Shown here: positions 1 to 5,754 of the stretch, one piece after another | Layout: the number at the start of each line of letters is the position of its first letter | How positions within the stretch are numbered: position 1 is the first letter of the stretch | NCBI GenBank assembly: GCA_003454415.1 | Contig: DMKG01000227.1 | Location: 1-15,186 of the forward strand | Direction: 5' to 3' | DNA from: Alphaproteobacteria bacterium | GTDB taxonomy: Bacteria; Pseudomonadota; Alphaproteobacteria; UBA11222 | DNA: 15,186 nucleotides | Notes under the pieces: model-generated | What the model was told of the DNA's origin: nothing | Databases searched by the model: none | What the model saw: only the letters and a program-made list of their open reading frames with translations | Translations under genes and position numbers: made by a program

Positions 1-1113
1 CTGGCCAATATGAGTCATGAAATTCGTACACCAATGAATGCTATCATCGGGTTATCACGCATATTATCAGGAAGTAATCCGTTAACTGATAAACAACGTG
101 AAATCGTGAATACATTGCAGATCAGCTGCGATACATTGCTCGCGCTCATTAACGATCTTCTGGACATCTCAAAAATTGAAAGCCGGAAACTGGATTTTGA
201 AATGATCCCTTTCAGCATGAGCCAGCTTATTCAGGAAGTGATCAGCATGATGTCGGTCAAGGCGCTGGAAAAGGGTTTAAAATTCTCACTGGAAAGCGAT
301 GGCGTCAAGAACCGAACCTATACCGGTGATCCAAGCAGGATCCGTCAGATCCTCATGAATCTTTGCAGCAACGCCATCAAATTTACCGACAGGGGCGGCA
401 TAGACATCTCCGTTCTACGTGAACCGGCGGCTGAAAAAGGGTTAGAGAAGATCTGTATCGAGGTGCGGGATACAGGCATAGGCATACCTCCGGAAAAGGT
501 CGGGACCGTATTTCAGAAGTTTGTGCAGGCTGATAACAGCATTTCACGCAGATACGGCGGCACCGGACTGGGGCTTGCTATCACTAAGATGCTGACTGAG
601 GCCATGGGCGGTGAAATATCTGTAGAGAGTGAGTTAGGTAAAGGCTCCACTTTTACGGTGTGTTTCTATCTTAAAATCTCGGCTCAGGCCGCGGCGGAAT
701 CGGATAATCTTTTGGCTCAAGCCAGCCCTGTGGCGAAGTCAAGGCCGCGGGTGCTAATAGTGGAAGATTATGAACCCGATATGCTGGTGGCCGCCACCTG
801 TCTTGAAAATTCTGGTTATGAATGCGATGTTGCGCGCAACGGGATTGAGGCGGTGGAAAAAGCCAACGAGGGGGAATACATCGCCATTCTCATGGATGGC
901 CAGATACCCGGCATCAATGGTTTTGAGGCCTCGCAGATCATCCGTGGTCACGAAAAATCCCATAGCAAGCCACGCGTACCCATCATCGGTATGACAGCGC
1001 ACGCCATGTCAGGAGATCGTGAACGCTGCCTGGCGGCAGGTATGGATGACTATATTCCCAAACCTGTAAACGAAGAAGACTTGACGAATAAGCTGCGAAT
1101 GCTGGTCAAGTGA
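1..1113 (+). CDS. Hybrid sensor histidine kinase with C-terminal receiver domain (5' end outside window)
   Basis: This is the C-terminal part of a hybrid two-component kinase; the reading frame is open from base 1, so the sensor region lies outside the window. The first codons carry the H-box motif MSHEIRTPMN, with the phosphorylated His at bases 16-18. The ATPase domain follows, with an N-box (NLCSNAIKFT), a G1 box (DTGIGIP), an F box (FQKFVQAD) and a G2 box (GGTGLGLA). A receiver domain fills the last ~120 residues. It has the acidic pair in VEDYE, the phospho-acceptor Asp in ILMDGQIPG (bases 895-897) and the conserved Lys in YIPKPV, so every residue needed for phosphorelay is present. There is no Hpt domain after the receiver, so a separate phosphotransfer protein is expected. 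The signal sensed is unknown. The stop codon lies one base from the stop of the convergent BrkB-like gene. Confidence 0.95.
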   Translation: MANMSHEIRTPMNAIIGLSRILSGSNPLTDKQREIVNTLQISCDTLLALINDLLDISKIESRKLDFEMIPFSMSQLIQEVISMMSVKALEKGLKFSLESDGVKNRTYTGDPSRIRQILMNLCSNAIKFTDRGGIDISVLREPAAEKGLEKICIEVRDTGIGIPPEKVGTVFQKFVQADNSISRRYGGTGLGLAITKMLTEAMGGEISVESELGKGSTFTVCFYLKISAQAAAESDNLLAQASPVAKSRPRVLIVEDYEPDMLVAATCLENSGYECDVARNGIEAVEKANEGEYIAILMDGQIPGINGFEASQIIRGHEKSHSKPRVPIIGMTAHAMSGDRERCLAAGMDDYIPKPVNEEDLTNKLRMLVK

Positions 1114-1114
1114 G

Positions 1115-1963
1115 TTACGGAATGTTTTCGGCCGGATTTTTGTGGTGCGCATATACATAGGTCAATTTAGCCCCGAAAAAGAAGATGAGTGCGGAATAGT
1201 GAACCCATAGCGCCAGCACCACTATCGAGCCTGCAGCGCCATATGCCGAAGAAATGGCGCTGCTACCCAGATAATATCCAATCAGAACTTTTCCGGCTGT
1301 AAAAAGTGCGGAAGACAATGCTGCGCCGCCCCATACATCCCGCCAGCGTATGTGGACATCGGGTAAAATTTTGAACATCATTGCAAACAACACGGTGGTT
1401 ACCGTAAACCCCCCAGCTGAATTCAGCAATTCTAACAACGGTGTGTACAGGGAAGCCGTATCGGGGAAATAGCCGCCAATCGCCGTCAATGCCGCGCTCA
1501 TGACAAGCGAAAGCATCAATAGGAAGCCTATTCCCACCACCATAGCGAAGGACAGCAGGCGGTTTTTAATTATATGTATTACGGGCTGTCCGGTTGCCGC
1601 GGGCGCTTTCCATAATACATTAAGCGCATGCTGAAGCTGTCCGAATACAGCCGAAGCGCCAAGGAAGAGCATGAATATTCCGGCTGCGGCTGCAAGAATA
1701 TTCGAGGAGGATTCATAAGATCGCAGCATGATCTGCTGAATGGCTTCTGAGCCAGGGCGCCCGATCAATTGCTGGAGATTAGCAATAATCAGACCTTGGG
1801 CCGCATCCTTTTCAAAAATCACAGAGGCGATCACAACCGCAATCAGCAACAGGGGCCCAATGGAAAGAAGGCTGTAATAAGCAAGTGCGGCAGCCATTTC
1901 CTGTGCGCCATCTTCCAGATACGCTACCAGGGTTTTCTGCAAAAGCCGCAGAATCGAGCGCAC
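1115..1963 (-). CDS. YihY/BrkB family inner-membrane protein
   Basis: This 282-residue integral membrane protein belongs to the YihY/virulence factor BrkB family, once mislabelled ribonuclease BN. Family features seen are the N-terminal stretch AAALAYYSLLSIGPLLLI, the central ASAVFGQLQHALNVLW motif and the C-terminal SAYGAAGSIVVLALWVHYSA segment followed by FFGAKLTYVYA. About six hydrophobic segments are visible, matching the usual topology and length (~280-300 residues). Translation starts at GTG (1963-1961), supported by a GGAGAG ribosome site a few bases upstream on the minus strand. The biochemical role of the family is not settled; transport or envelope functions have been proposed. It is convergent with the kinase gene and lies downstream of the DUF3309 gene on the same strand, 195 bases away, so the two may be co-transcribed. 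Confidence 0.9.
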   Translation of the reverse strand: MRSILRLLQKTLVAYLEDGAQEMAAALAYYSLLSIGPLLLIAVVIASVIFEKDAAQGLIIANLQQLIGRPGSEAIQQIMLRSYESSSNILAAAAGIFMLFLGASAVFGQLQHALNVLWKAPAATGQPVIHIIKNRLLSFAMVVGIGFLLMLSLVMSAALTAIGGYFPDTASLYTPLLELLNSAGGFTVTTVLFAMMFKILPDVHIRWRDVWGGAALSSALFTAGKVLIGYYLGSSAISSAYGAAGSIVVLALWVHYSALIFFFGAKLTYVYAHHKNPAENIP

Positions 1964-2158
1964 TAAACTCTCCAGTGTATTTCCACAGTCTTCATGCTTT
2001 CATCTGGTCGCTGATGATCCTGGGTTGTCAAAATTGCAATGAGATAAGGCGCCCGCCCTACAAATGTCCGGCCTGGCGGCCGCAGGGCGTCTCCGGTCCT
2101 CCTCGGCCGGGGTTTCTTCGATTTCCCCAAAACGCAGCAGGCGGAAAAGCGGCGTGAA

Positions 2159-2317
2159 TTAAACGCGGCCAAATAGCATCAGGGCTATGAGTACGAGGAG
2201 CAAAACTCCGATGCCCCCGGTTGGATAGTATCCCCAGTTGCGGCTATAAGGCCATGTAGGCACAACACCAATCAGCACCAGAATAAGAATAATTAGCAGT
2301 AATGTCGAAAGCGTCAT
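2159..2317 (-). CDS. DUF3309 family small membrane protein
   Basis: A 52-codon gene on the minus strand encodes a small hydrophobic protein beginning MTLSTLLLIILILVLIGVVP. Next comes the family-defining centre TWPYSRNWGYYPTGG, then a second hydrophobic segment and the end LFGRV. Two membrane segments joined by a short loop with the TWP..R.WGY..(S/T)GG signature are characteristic of DUF3309 proteins, which are usually 50-60 residues long. The ATG at 2317-2315 is preceded by a strong purine-rich ribosome site (AGGGAGAAGA, bases 2321-2330 reversed). The function of DUF3309 is unknown. The gene faces away from the disordered-protein gene at 2856, so the long gap between them probably holds divergent promoters. 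Confidence 0.88.
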   Translation of the reverse strand: MTLSTLLLIILILVLIGVVPTWPYSRNWGYYPTGGIGVLLLVLIALMLFGRV

Positions 2318-2855
2318 ATTTCTTCTCCCTATAATTCTGGCTTCAATATGTGTGAAATATTATTGATTTCCGATGGGTGGCGTCATTCCGGAAAATAAAA
2401 TTTCAGCAAAAGTTGATGCATTTCATAGAAGGGGTCATGGCATATGCCGTGATCGGTGGGCAGTGATTGCATTTTGCCCCATCAGACTGAACCTGATGCA
2501 GACGCTGTCGTGAAGATGTCTTTAGATTCCTCTATACAATCTTCCGCTGGAGTTGTGATCCATGGATACTTTATCCGGCTTTCCCGCTTAATGCTTCTTG
2601 CGGCTTAAATCTCCAGCCGTTTCTGGAGCTGTTGCTGGCTGATAGTGAAAGGGCCTCACTCCTTCAGTGTCATAATTCAAAGACTAACGGCCTAGTATCG
2701 GAGTGGTTTTTATTTATTGACCGCTCCTTCCGCACAGAAAATTGATTTTCTTCCCTTCAGATTAATTATCCAAGACTTAACGGATAAAGCTCAAGCAAGA
2801 GTGCGATCCGCAAAGTGATCTTGGTTTTTGGAAATCGGTAGTTGGAGGACATCTT
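2318..2855. other. Long non-coding gap between divergent genes
   Basis: About 540 bases separate the DUF3309 gene (minus) and the first disordered-protein gene (plus). I found no convincing coding sequence, tRNA or known RNA family. It contains a near-perfect 18-base palindrome (2435-2452), a small perfect stem-loop (CTCCAG/CTGGAG, 2611-2628), and an 8-base inverted repeat with one G-T pair around an AT-rich loop (2700-2727). No promoter could be assigned with confidence. A ribosome site (GGAGG, 2844-2848) ends the gap. Its length suggests divergent promoters and a long leader for the plus-strand gene, but this is inference. Confidence 0.5.
2435..2452. promoter_or_regulatory. 18-base near-perfect palindrome, possible operator
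   Basis: TCATGGCAT is followed directly by ATGCCGTGA. The halves are inverted copies with one mismatch and a GGCATATGCC core. It sits between divergent genes, about 120 bases from the DUF3309 start, where an operator for a dimeric regulator could lie. No specific regulator family is recognised and no second copy was seen in the window. Confidence 0.3.
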
Positions 2856-3758
2856 ATGACGAAGACAGCATCCAGAAAAAAGGATCAGGATGACGATGTG
2901 AAGATGAATGAGCGCAGCAGCTCAAGAAAGGGCCGCAGCGGCAATCATGATGATGATAATGGAAGCCGCCGCCGCCGGTCCGCTTCTTCCGCACGCTCAA
3001 CTAGCGCTCAGTCAAGGGAACGGGACGATCAGGGACGCTTTATGAGTGATGACGAAGATGATGACCGCCGTTCCGCATCCTATGGGCGCGGGCGATACGA
3101 TGACGAAGATGATGATGACCGCCGTTCCGCATCCTCAGGGCGCGGGCGTTACGATGATGAAGATGATAATGAATCTGGTTTCAGACGTTCTTCCCGCAAC
3201 CTTTCTAGCCGGCATGAGATGAGCCGCCGTTCTTCAGAGGAGGGCCGGGGATGGTATGGCGATGAAGAAGGGCATCGCCAGGCTGCTGAACGGGGATGGG
3301 AATCAGGACATCGGGGCCAAGCCCGCTACGCGCGTCCAGATGATAATTATGATGACGGCTATTCCTCTAATCGCCGTTCCAATAGAGCCAGCTATGGGCG
3401 CATGCAGGAGCGTGACGATCGGGGCCGTTTCATGAGCGATGATGATGACGACCGTTATTCGCGAGATGATAACGACCGTTATTCGCGAAGCGGCCGCCGC
3501 AGCAGCCATGATGAAGAAGATCAGTATAAGGATTACAGGTCTTCAGAACGTGGATATCGGAACCAACGTCATGGAGGCTGGTTTGGCGATCCGGAAGGGC
3601 ATTCAGAAGCTTCGCGCCGTGGCTGGAGAAATTCTCCCCATGAGGGCAGTGGATGGTACGGAGATCCAGAAGGCCATCGTGAGGCGGCGGTGCGTGGTTG
3701 GGAGGAAGGCCATCGTGGCCAGCGTGGAGGTGGCCGCCGGGCTTCTAGGAATTATTAG
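2856..3758 (+). CDS. Arg/Asp/Ser-rich low-complexity protein with three KGG-like GW(Y/F)GD repeats
   Basis: This 300-residue protein is dominated by Arg, Asp, Ser, Gly and Glu, has no Cys, signal peptide or membrane segment, and is almost certainly mostly disordered. Three units of the form GW(Y/F)GD(P/E)EGHxxAxxRGW occur at about residues 132-148, 241-257 and 266-282. Their layout resembles the KGG stress-induced repeat (aromatic, xDPE, then an amphipathic stretch ending in a glycine turn), but the match is partial. A second motif, ERDDxGRFMSDD, occurs at residues 55-66 and 185-196. Acidic and basic blocks alternate, and an 18-residue segment is tandemly duplicated (69-104). The ATG at 2856 is set by a GGAGG ribosome site. 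The gene lies 108 bases before another biased gene and upstream of a DUF4142 gene. A general-stress, desiccation or nucleic-acid-associated role is possible; no function is demonstrated. Confidence 0.75.
   Translation: MTKTASRKKDQDDDVKMNERSSSRKGRSGNHDDDNGSRRRRSASSARSTSAQSRERDDQGRFMSDDEDDDRRSASYGRGRYDDEDDDDRRSASSGRGRYDDEDDNESGFRRSSRNLSSRHEMSRRSSEEGRGWYGDEEGHRQAAERGWESGHRGQARYARPDDNYDDGYSSNRRSNRASYGRMQERDDRGRFMSDDDDDRYSRDDNDRYSRSGRRSSHDEEDQYKDYRSSERGYRNQRHGGWFGDPEGHSEASRRGWRNSPHEGSGWYGDPEGHREAAVRGWEEGHRGQRGGGRRASRNY
3060..3167 (+). repeat. Tandem 54-base duplication inside the coding sequence
   Basis: Two adjacent 54-base copies (3060-3113 and 3114-3167) encode DDRRSASYGRGRYDDEDD and a near-identical copy with Tyr changed to Ser. 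The nucleotide copies are nearly identical and keep the frame, which suggests a recent duplication, and copy number may vary between strains. A shorter 24-base period (DRYSR units) occurs near residues 199-211 of the same gene. Confidence 0.8.
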
Positions 3759-3772
3759 TCTGGCCCACGAGT

Positions 3773-3798
3773 AAGAGAGAGACTTTGTTCTCTTTCTT
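3773..3798 (+). terminator. Intercistronic A/U-rich stem-loop
   Basis: AAGAGAGAGA (3773-3782) can pair with TCTCTTTCTT (3789-3798) over ten positions with one G-U pair, leaving a six-base loop. It begins 15 bases after the stop of the Arg/Asp-rich gene. No T-tract follows, so it could be a weak terminator, a processing site or an mRNA-stability element between the two disordered-protein genes. Confidence 0.4.
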
Positions 3799-3866
3799 CA
3801 ATTGAAGGATCTGGACCGCCACCAGGCCTATTGTCCAGGTTATAACTTTCAGCAGAGGAAAGAACT

Positions 3867-4472
3867 ATGAACAACTATTCCAGAAGCAGACCATATCCCC
3901 AGGATTACGATTACGAAGACTACTCAAATGAGCGTCGTAATTATGAATCTGGCGCTCGTATGAACCGCCGTAATGAATACGGTCAGGATGAGGATTCTTA
4001 CAGGCAAGCCGGCCGTTCAGGAATGCGCCGCAATAGAGGGAATTACAACCCTTATGCCAGCGGCGATCGTTATGACCATGATGACTATAACCGGTCTGAA
4101 AACGGCGGCAGAGGATCCCGGGACCGCTATTATGGAGGCGGAGGCGGAGGCGGCCAAGGCGGCAGATCTACCGGCGGCGATTACGGTGCACCGAATTATG
4201 GTGGTTATGAAGAAGATTACGGCAGAAATTACGGCCGATCCCGGGATTACCCATCTGGCGGGTTATGGCGGCCTGGAGATCGGTACGGGCAAAATTCCGA
4301 CCGTGATAATTATGAGATGGATGAACATGATCGTTCTTACATCGGTAATCGGGGAAGTTATGCAAACCGCGGCTTTAACCAGCGCGGCAGACGCGAATTT
4401 GGTGGCGGCTATGAGCGTGATTATGACGATCAAAATCGCTCCAATCGCGGCCGATACTCCGACGAGTATTAA
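3867..4472 (+). CDS. Tyr/Arg/Gly/Asn-rich low-complexity protein
   Basis: This 201-residue protein has extreme composition: about one residue in seven is Tyr, with abundant Arg, Gly, Asp and Asn, no Lys or Cys, a single Trp and a run of seven Gly near residue 90. There is no signal peptide, hydrophobic segment or folded domain I recognise, so it is probably disordered. Evenly spaced Tyr and Arg with Gly, Ser and Asn spacers resemble the sticker-and-spacer pattern of proteins that form condensates or bind RNA. That comparison is compositional, not homology. The ATG at 3867 follows a purine-rich AGAGGAAAGAA ribosome site. The gene lies 108 bases after the Arg/Asp-rich gene and is followed by a strong hairpin. 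I do not recognise a family. Codon-periodic low complexity and a good ribosome site support a real gene. Confidence 0.7.
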   Translation: MNNYSRSRPYPQDYDYEDYSNERRNYESGARMNRRNEYGQDEDSYRQAGRSGMRRNRGNYNPYASGDRYDHDDYNRSENGGRGSRDRYYGGGGGGGQGGRSTGGDYGAPNYGGYEEDYGRNYGRSRDYPSGGLWRPGDRYGQNSDRDNYEMDEHDRSYIGNRGSYANRGFNQRGRREFGGGYERDYDDQNRSNRGRYSDEY

Positions 4473-4486
4473 TCATTCTCGGGGCG

Positions 4487-4512
4487 AAAAGCGCGGCGTC
4501 CGCCGCGCTTTT
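4487..4512 (+). terminator. Strong GC-rich hairpin with flanking A4/T4, probable intrinsic terminator
   Basis: AAAAGCGCGGCG (4487-4498) and CGCCGCGCTTTT (4501-4512) are perfect inverted copies separated by two bases, giving a stem of up to 11-12 pairs with a G+C core ending in T4. It starts 15 bases after the stop of the Tyr-rich gene, as an intrinsic terminator should. The T-tract is short. Because of its symmetry it could also act on the minus strand. It ends only 26 bases before the DUF4142 start, leaving no room for a full promoter in between. Confidence 0.75.
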
Positions 4513-4538
4513 CCTCCATCTTCACAAAGGAGAAGCAC

Positions 4539-5048
4539 ATGCATATCCGCTACCCGATGATGGCTTTGGGCATTATTGGCGCTTCACTGGCAGCCAATTT
4601 TGCATTCGCAGACAATCTGACGCGGGAGAGGTTTGTGACCAAGGCTTCCATTGCCAATCAGTTTGAGATTCAGTCGAGCAGACTTGCGCTGGATAAGGCG
4701 CAAAACCAGGAAGTAAAATCTTTTGCGCAACAAATGGTTGATGACCATACCAAGACGGGAGAAAAGCTGAATGAAATTTTGTCTTCTTCCGGCGCCGGCC
4801 TGAAACCGGCTGAAGAACTGGACAGCAAGCACCAGAAGCTAATGGATAAACTTGAAACAGCCTCTGATAAAGATTTCGACCGCGAGTATATTCGAATTCA
4901 GACTGATGCGCACAAAGAAGCGGTGAATCTATTCAGCACTTATTCCATAAGCGGAAAAGACAGTGTGCTGAAAAGTTTTGCCGCTAATACCCTCCCCACA
5001 CTTGAACAGCATCTTGAGCGTGTCCAAAGCCTTAACGTGGACGATTGA
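4539..5048 (+). CDS. Secreted DUF4142 family protein
   Basis: The 169-residue product has a signal peptide (residues 1-24, hydrophobic core ALGIIGASLAANFAFA, likely cut before DN), so it should be exported to the periplasm. The rest matches DUF4142, a helical-bundle domain distantly like ferritins: FVTKASIANQFEIQSSRLAL, then VKSFAQQMVDDHTKTGEKL, a YIRIQTDAHKEAVNLFSTYS helix and the closing TLPTLEQHLERVQSL helix. The conserved His in DDHT, DAHKEA and EQHLE are present. The function of DUF4142 is not established; members are often near envelope or stress genes. The ATG at 4539 is backed by an AAGGAG ribosome site (4527-4532). Its leader begins within or just after the preceding hairpin, so expression may depend on read-through or a promoter inside the upstream gene. 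Confidence 0.9.
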   Translation: MHIRYPMMALGIIGASLAANFAFADNLTRERFVTKASIANQFEIQSSRLALDKAQNQEVKSFAQQMVDDHTKTGEKLNEILSSSGAGLKPAEELDSKHQKLMDKLETASDKDFDREYIRIQTDAHKEAVNLFSTYSISGKDSVLKSFAANTLPTLEQHLERVQSLNVDD

Positions 5049-5416
5049 AGGTTTGTGCTTCCTCTGGTTGCGATAAATCTGAAGATCGTATCATGAGGAA
5101 AGATAATACATAGCTCTACTCCTACTCCCTGCTTGAGCGAGGACGGGGGAGATGGGGTCACTCGACCTATGGAATTATGGGCGCCCGGACCCTTAATCGG
5201 GAAGATCTGCCCGGGCGATCAATCCAGCCGTTGGTTCTTTTCATCTACAGCCTGCTTTTACCTCTCAGGAGGCCGCGCGATCGAAGAGGCGCGGAAGTCG
5301 TAGGCTTTCGCTGGCCCGCTGTAATTGAGGCGAGGGAGTTTCAGAATTACGCGCCGGAAAAATGATAAGCCGATTCTCTATTTGAAAATATGGTTTTAGC
5401 TATCCAGCAAAGGGTA
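5049..5416. other. Non-coding gap with a structured segment
   Basis: No convincing gene lies between the DUF4142 stop and the haem-operon promoter. A 62-codon open frame at 5177-5365 lacks a ribosome site and resembles no protein I know. The clearest structure is a nested hairpin at 5182-5217: CGCCCGG pairs with CCGGGCG, and inside it CCC pairs with GGG around TTAATC. A second GC-rich inverted repeat (CCGCGC/GCGCGG) follows near 5272-5293. No riboswitch, tRNA or small-RNA family was recognised. Confidence 0.45.
5182..5217 (+). other. Nested GC-rich stem-loop of unknown role
   Basis: The outer stem is 7 perfect pairs (5182-5188 with 5211-5217) and the inner stem is CCC (5190-5192) with GGG (5199-5201). 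No T-tract follows, so it is not a typical intrinsic terminator. It could be part of an untranslated RNA or chance structure in GC-rich DNA. Confidence 0.3.
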
Positions 5417-5446
5417 TTGACAATAAGAAAAGGTTATTTTATTTAT
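5417..5446 (+). promoter_or_regulatory. Probable sigma-70 promoter of the haem-uptake operon
   Basis: A perfect TTGACA -35 box lies at 5417-5422, followed by an AT-rich run. TATTTA at 5440-5445 gives a 17-base spacer, though this -10 box is poor. The Fur box begins a few bases further on, so bound Fur would cover the start-site region. The -35 assignment is firm by eye; the -10 is uncertain. Confidence 0.55.
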
Positions 5447-5452
5447 CGCAAA

Positions 5453-5467
5453 TGAGAAGCATTCTCA
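5453..5467. promoter_or_regulatory. Fur box upstream of hemP
   Basis: TGAGAAGCATTCTCA has the 7-1-7 inverted-repeat form of the Fur site (TGATAAT-N-ATTATCA), matching 11 of the 14 arm positions; the arms are inverted copies at 6 of 7 positions. It overlaps the promoter and lies 23 bases before the hemP start, in the expected place for iron-dependent repression of a haem-uptake operon. Confidence 0.85.
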
Positions 5468-5490
5468 ATTAAAGAAGCAATTGCGCAATC

Positions 5491-5664
5491 ATGAAGGTTT
5501 CCGAGCACGTCAGCAGTTCCTCTTCCTACCAGGTGGCGGTCAAAGATCGGCAGGTAGAGAGTATGGTATTACTGGGCGGGCATAAGGAGCTGATCATATT
5601 GCATCAGGATGAGAATTACCGCTTGCGCATCACCGCCAAGGGCAAGCTGATTCTGACAAAATGA
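5491..5664 (+). CDS. hemP: Haemin uptake protein HemP (HmuP family)
   Basis: A 57-codon gene encodes a small protein whose C-terminal half carries the HemP signature: LLGGHKELIILHQDENYRL, then RITAKGKLILTK. Family members are ~55-80 residues and typically sit first in haem-uptake operons, as here. In Bradyrhizobium and Burkholderia, HmuP acts as a positive regulator of the haem receptor gene; whether this protein does the same is inference. The ATG at 5491 lies just after the Fur box and promoter. Its ribosome site is weak (AAAGAAG about 13 bases upstream). The N-terminal ~20 residues are poorly conserved in the family, so a later start at Met25 cannot be fully excluded. The gene is followed after 90 bases by hmuR. 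Confidence 0.88.
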   Translation: MKVSEHVSSSSSYQVAVKDRQVESMVLLGGHKELIILHQDENYRLRITAKGKLILTK

Positions 5665-5694
5665 ACATTGGCAGTTAGCCAGCCAACCAAGCCC

Positions 5695-5711
5695 GCCCTT
5701 TAAGTAAGGGC
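5695..5711 (+). other. Small stem-loop between hemP and hmuR
   Basis: GCCCTT (5695-5700) and AAGGGC (5706-5711) form a perfect six-pair stem with a five-base loop in the 90-base gap. No T-tract follows. It may affect mRNA stability or read-through from hemP to hmuR, or be incidental. Confidence 0.3.
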
Positions 5712-5754
5712 CAGCCAGGCCGCAAGCCAAAGCCGCAAAGATTAAAGGGGTTAT

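Noticed and set aside
1963..2172. 69-codon minus-strand open frame between the BrkB-like and DUF3309 genes
   Set aside because: It opens at TTG inside the end of the DUF3309 gene, has no ribosome site and resembles no protein; the plus-strand frame at 1885-2157 is equally unconvincing.
3051..3180. CRISPR-like repeats
   Set aside because: The repeats are tandem, in frame and inside a coding sequence, with no unique spacers.
3439..3774. Second-frame product of the Arg/Asp-rich gene (and 3973-4560 for the Tyr-rich gene)
   Set aside because: Low-complexity GAT/CGT repeats keep other frames open. These products have no ribosome site, and the main frames have good sites and repeated motifs.
5177..5365. 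62-codon plus-strand open frame before the Fur box
   Set aside because: No ribosome site, no recognisable domain, and it covers the GC-rich hairpins.
5049..5416. tRNA gene in the gap before the haem operon
   Set aside because: The stems found do not give a cloverleaf with D-arm, anticodon arm and T-arm.
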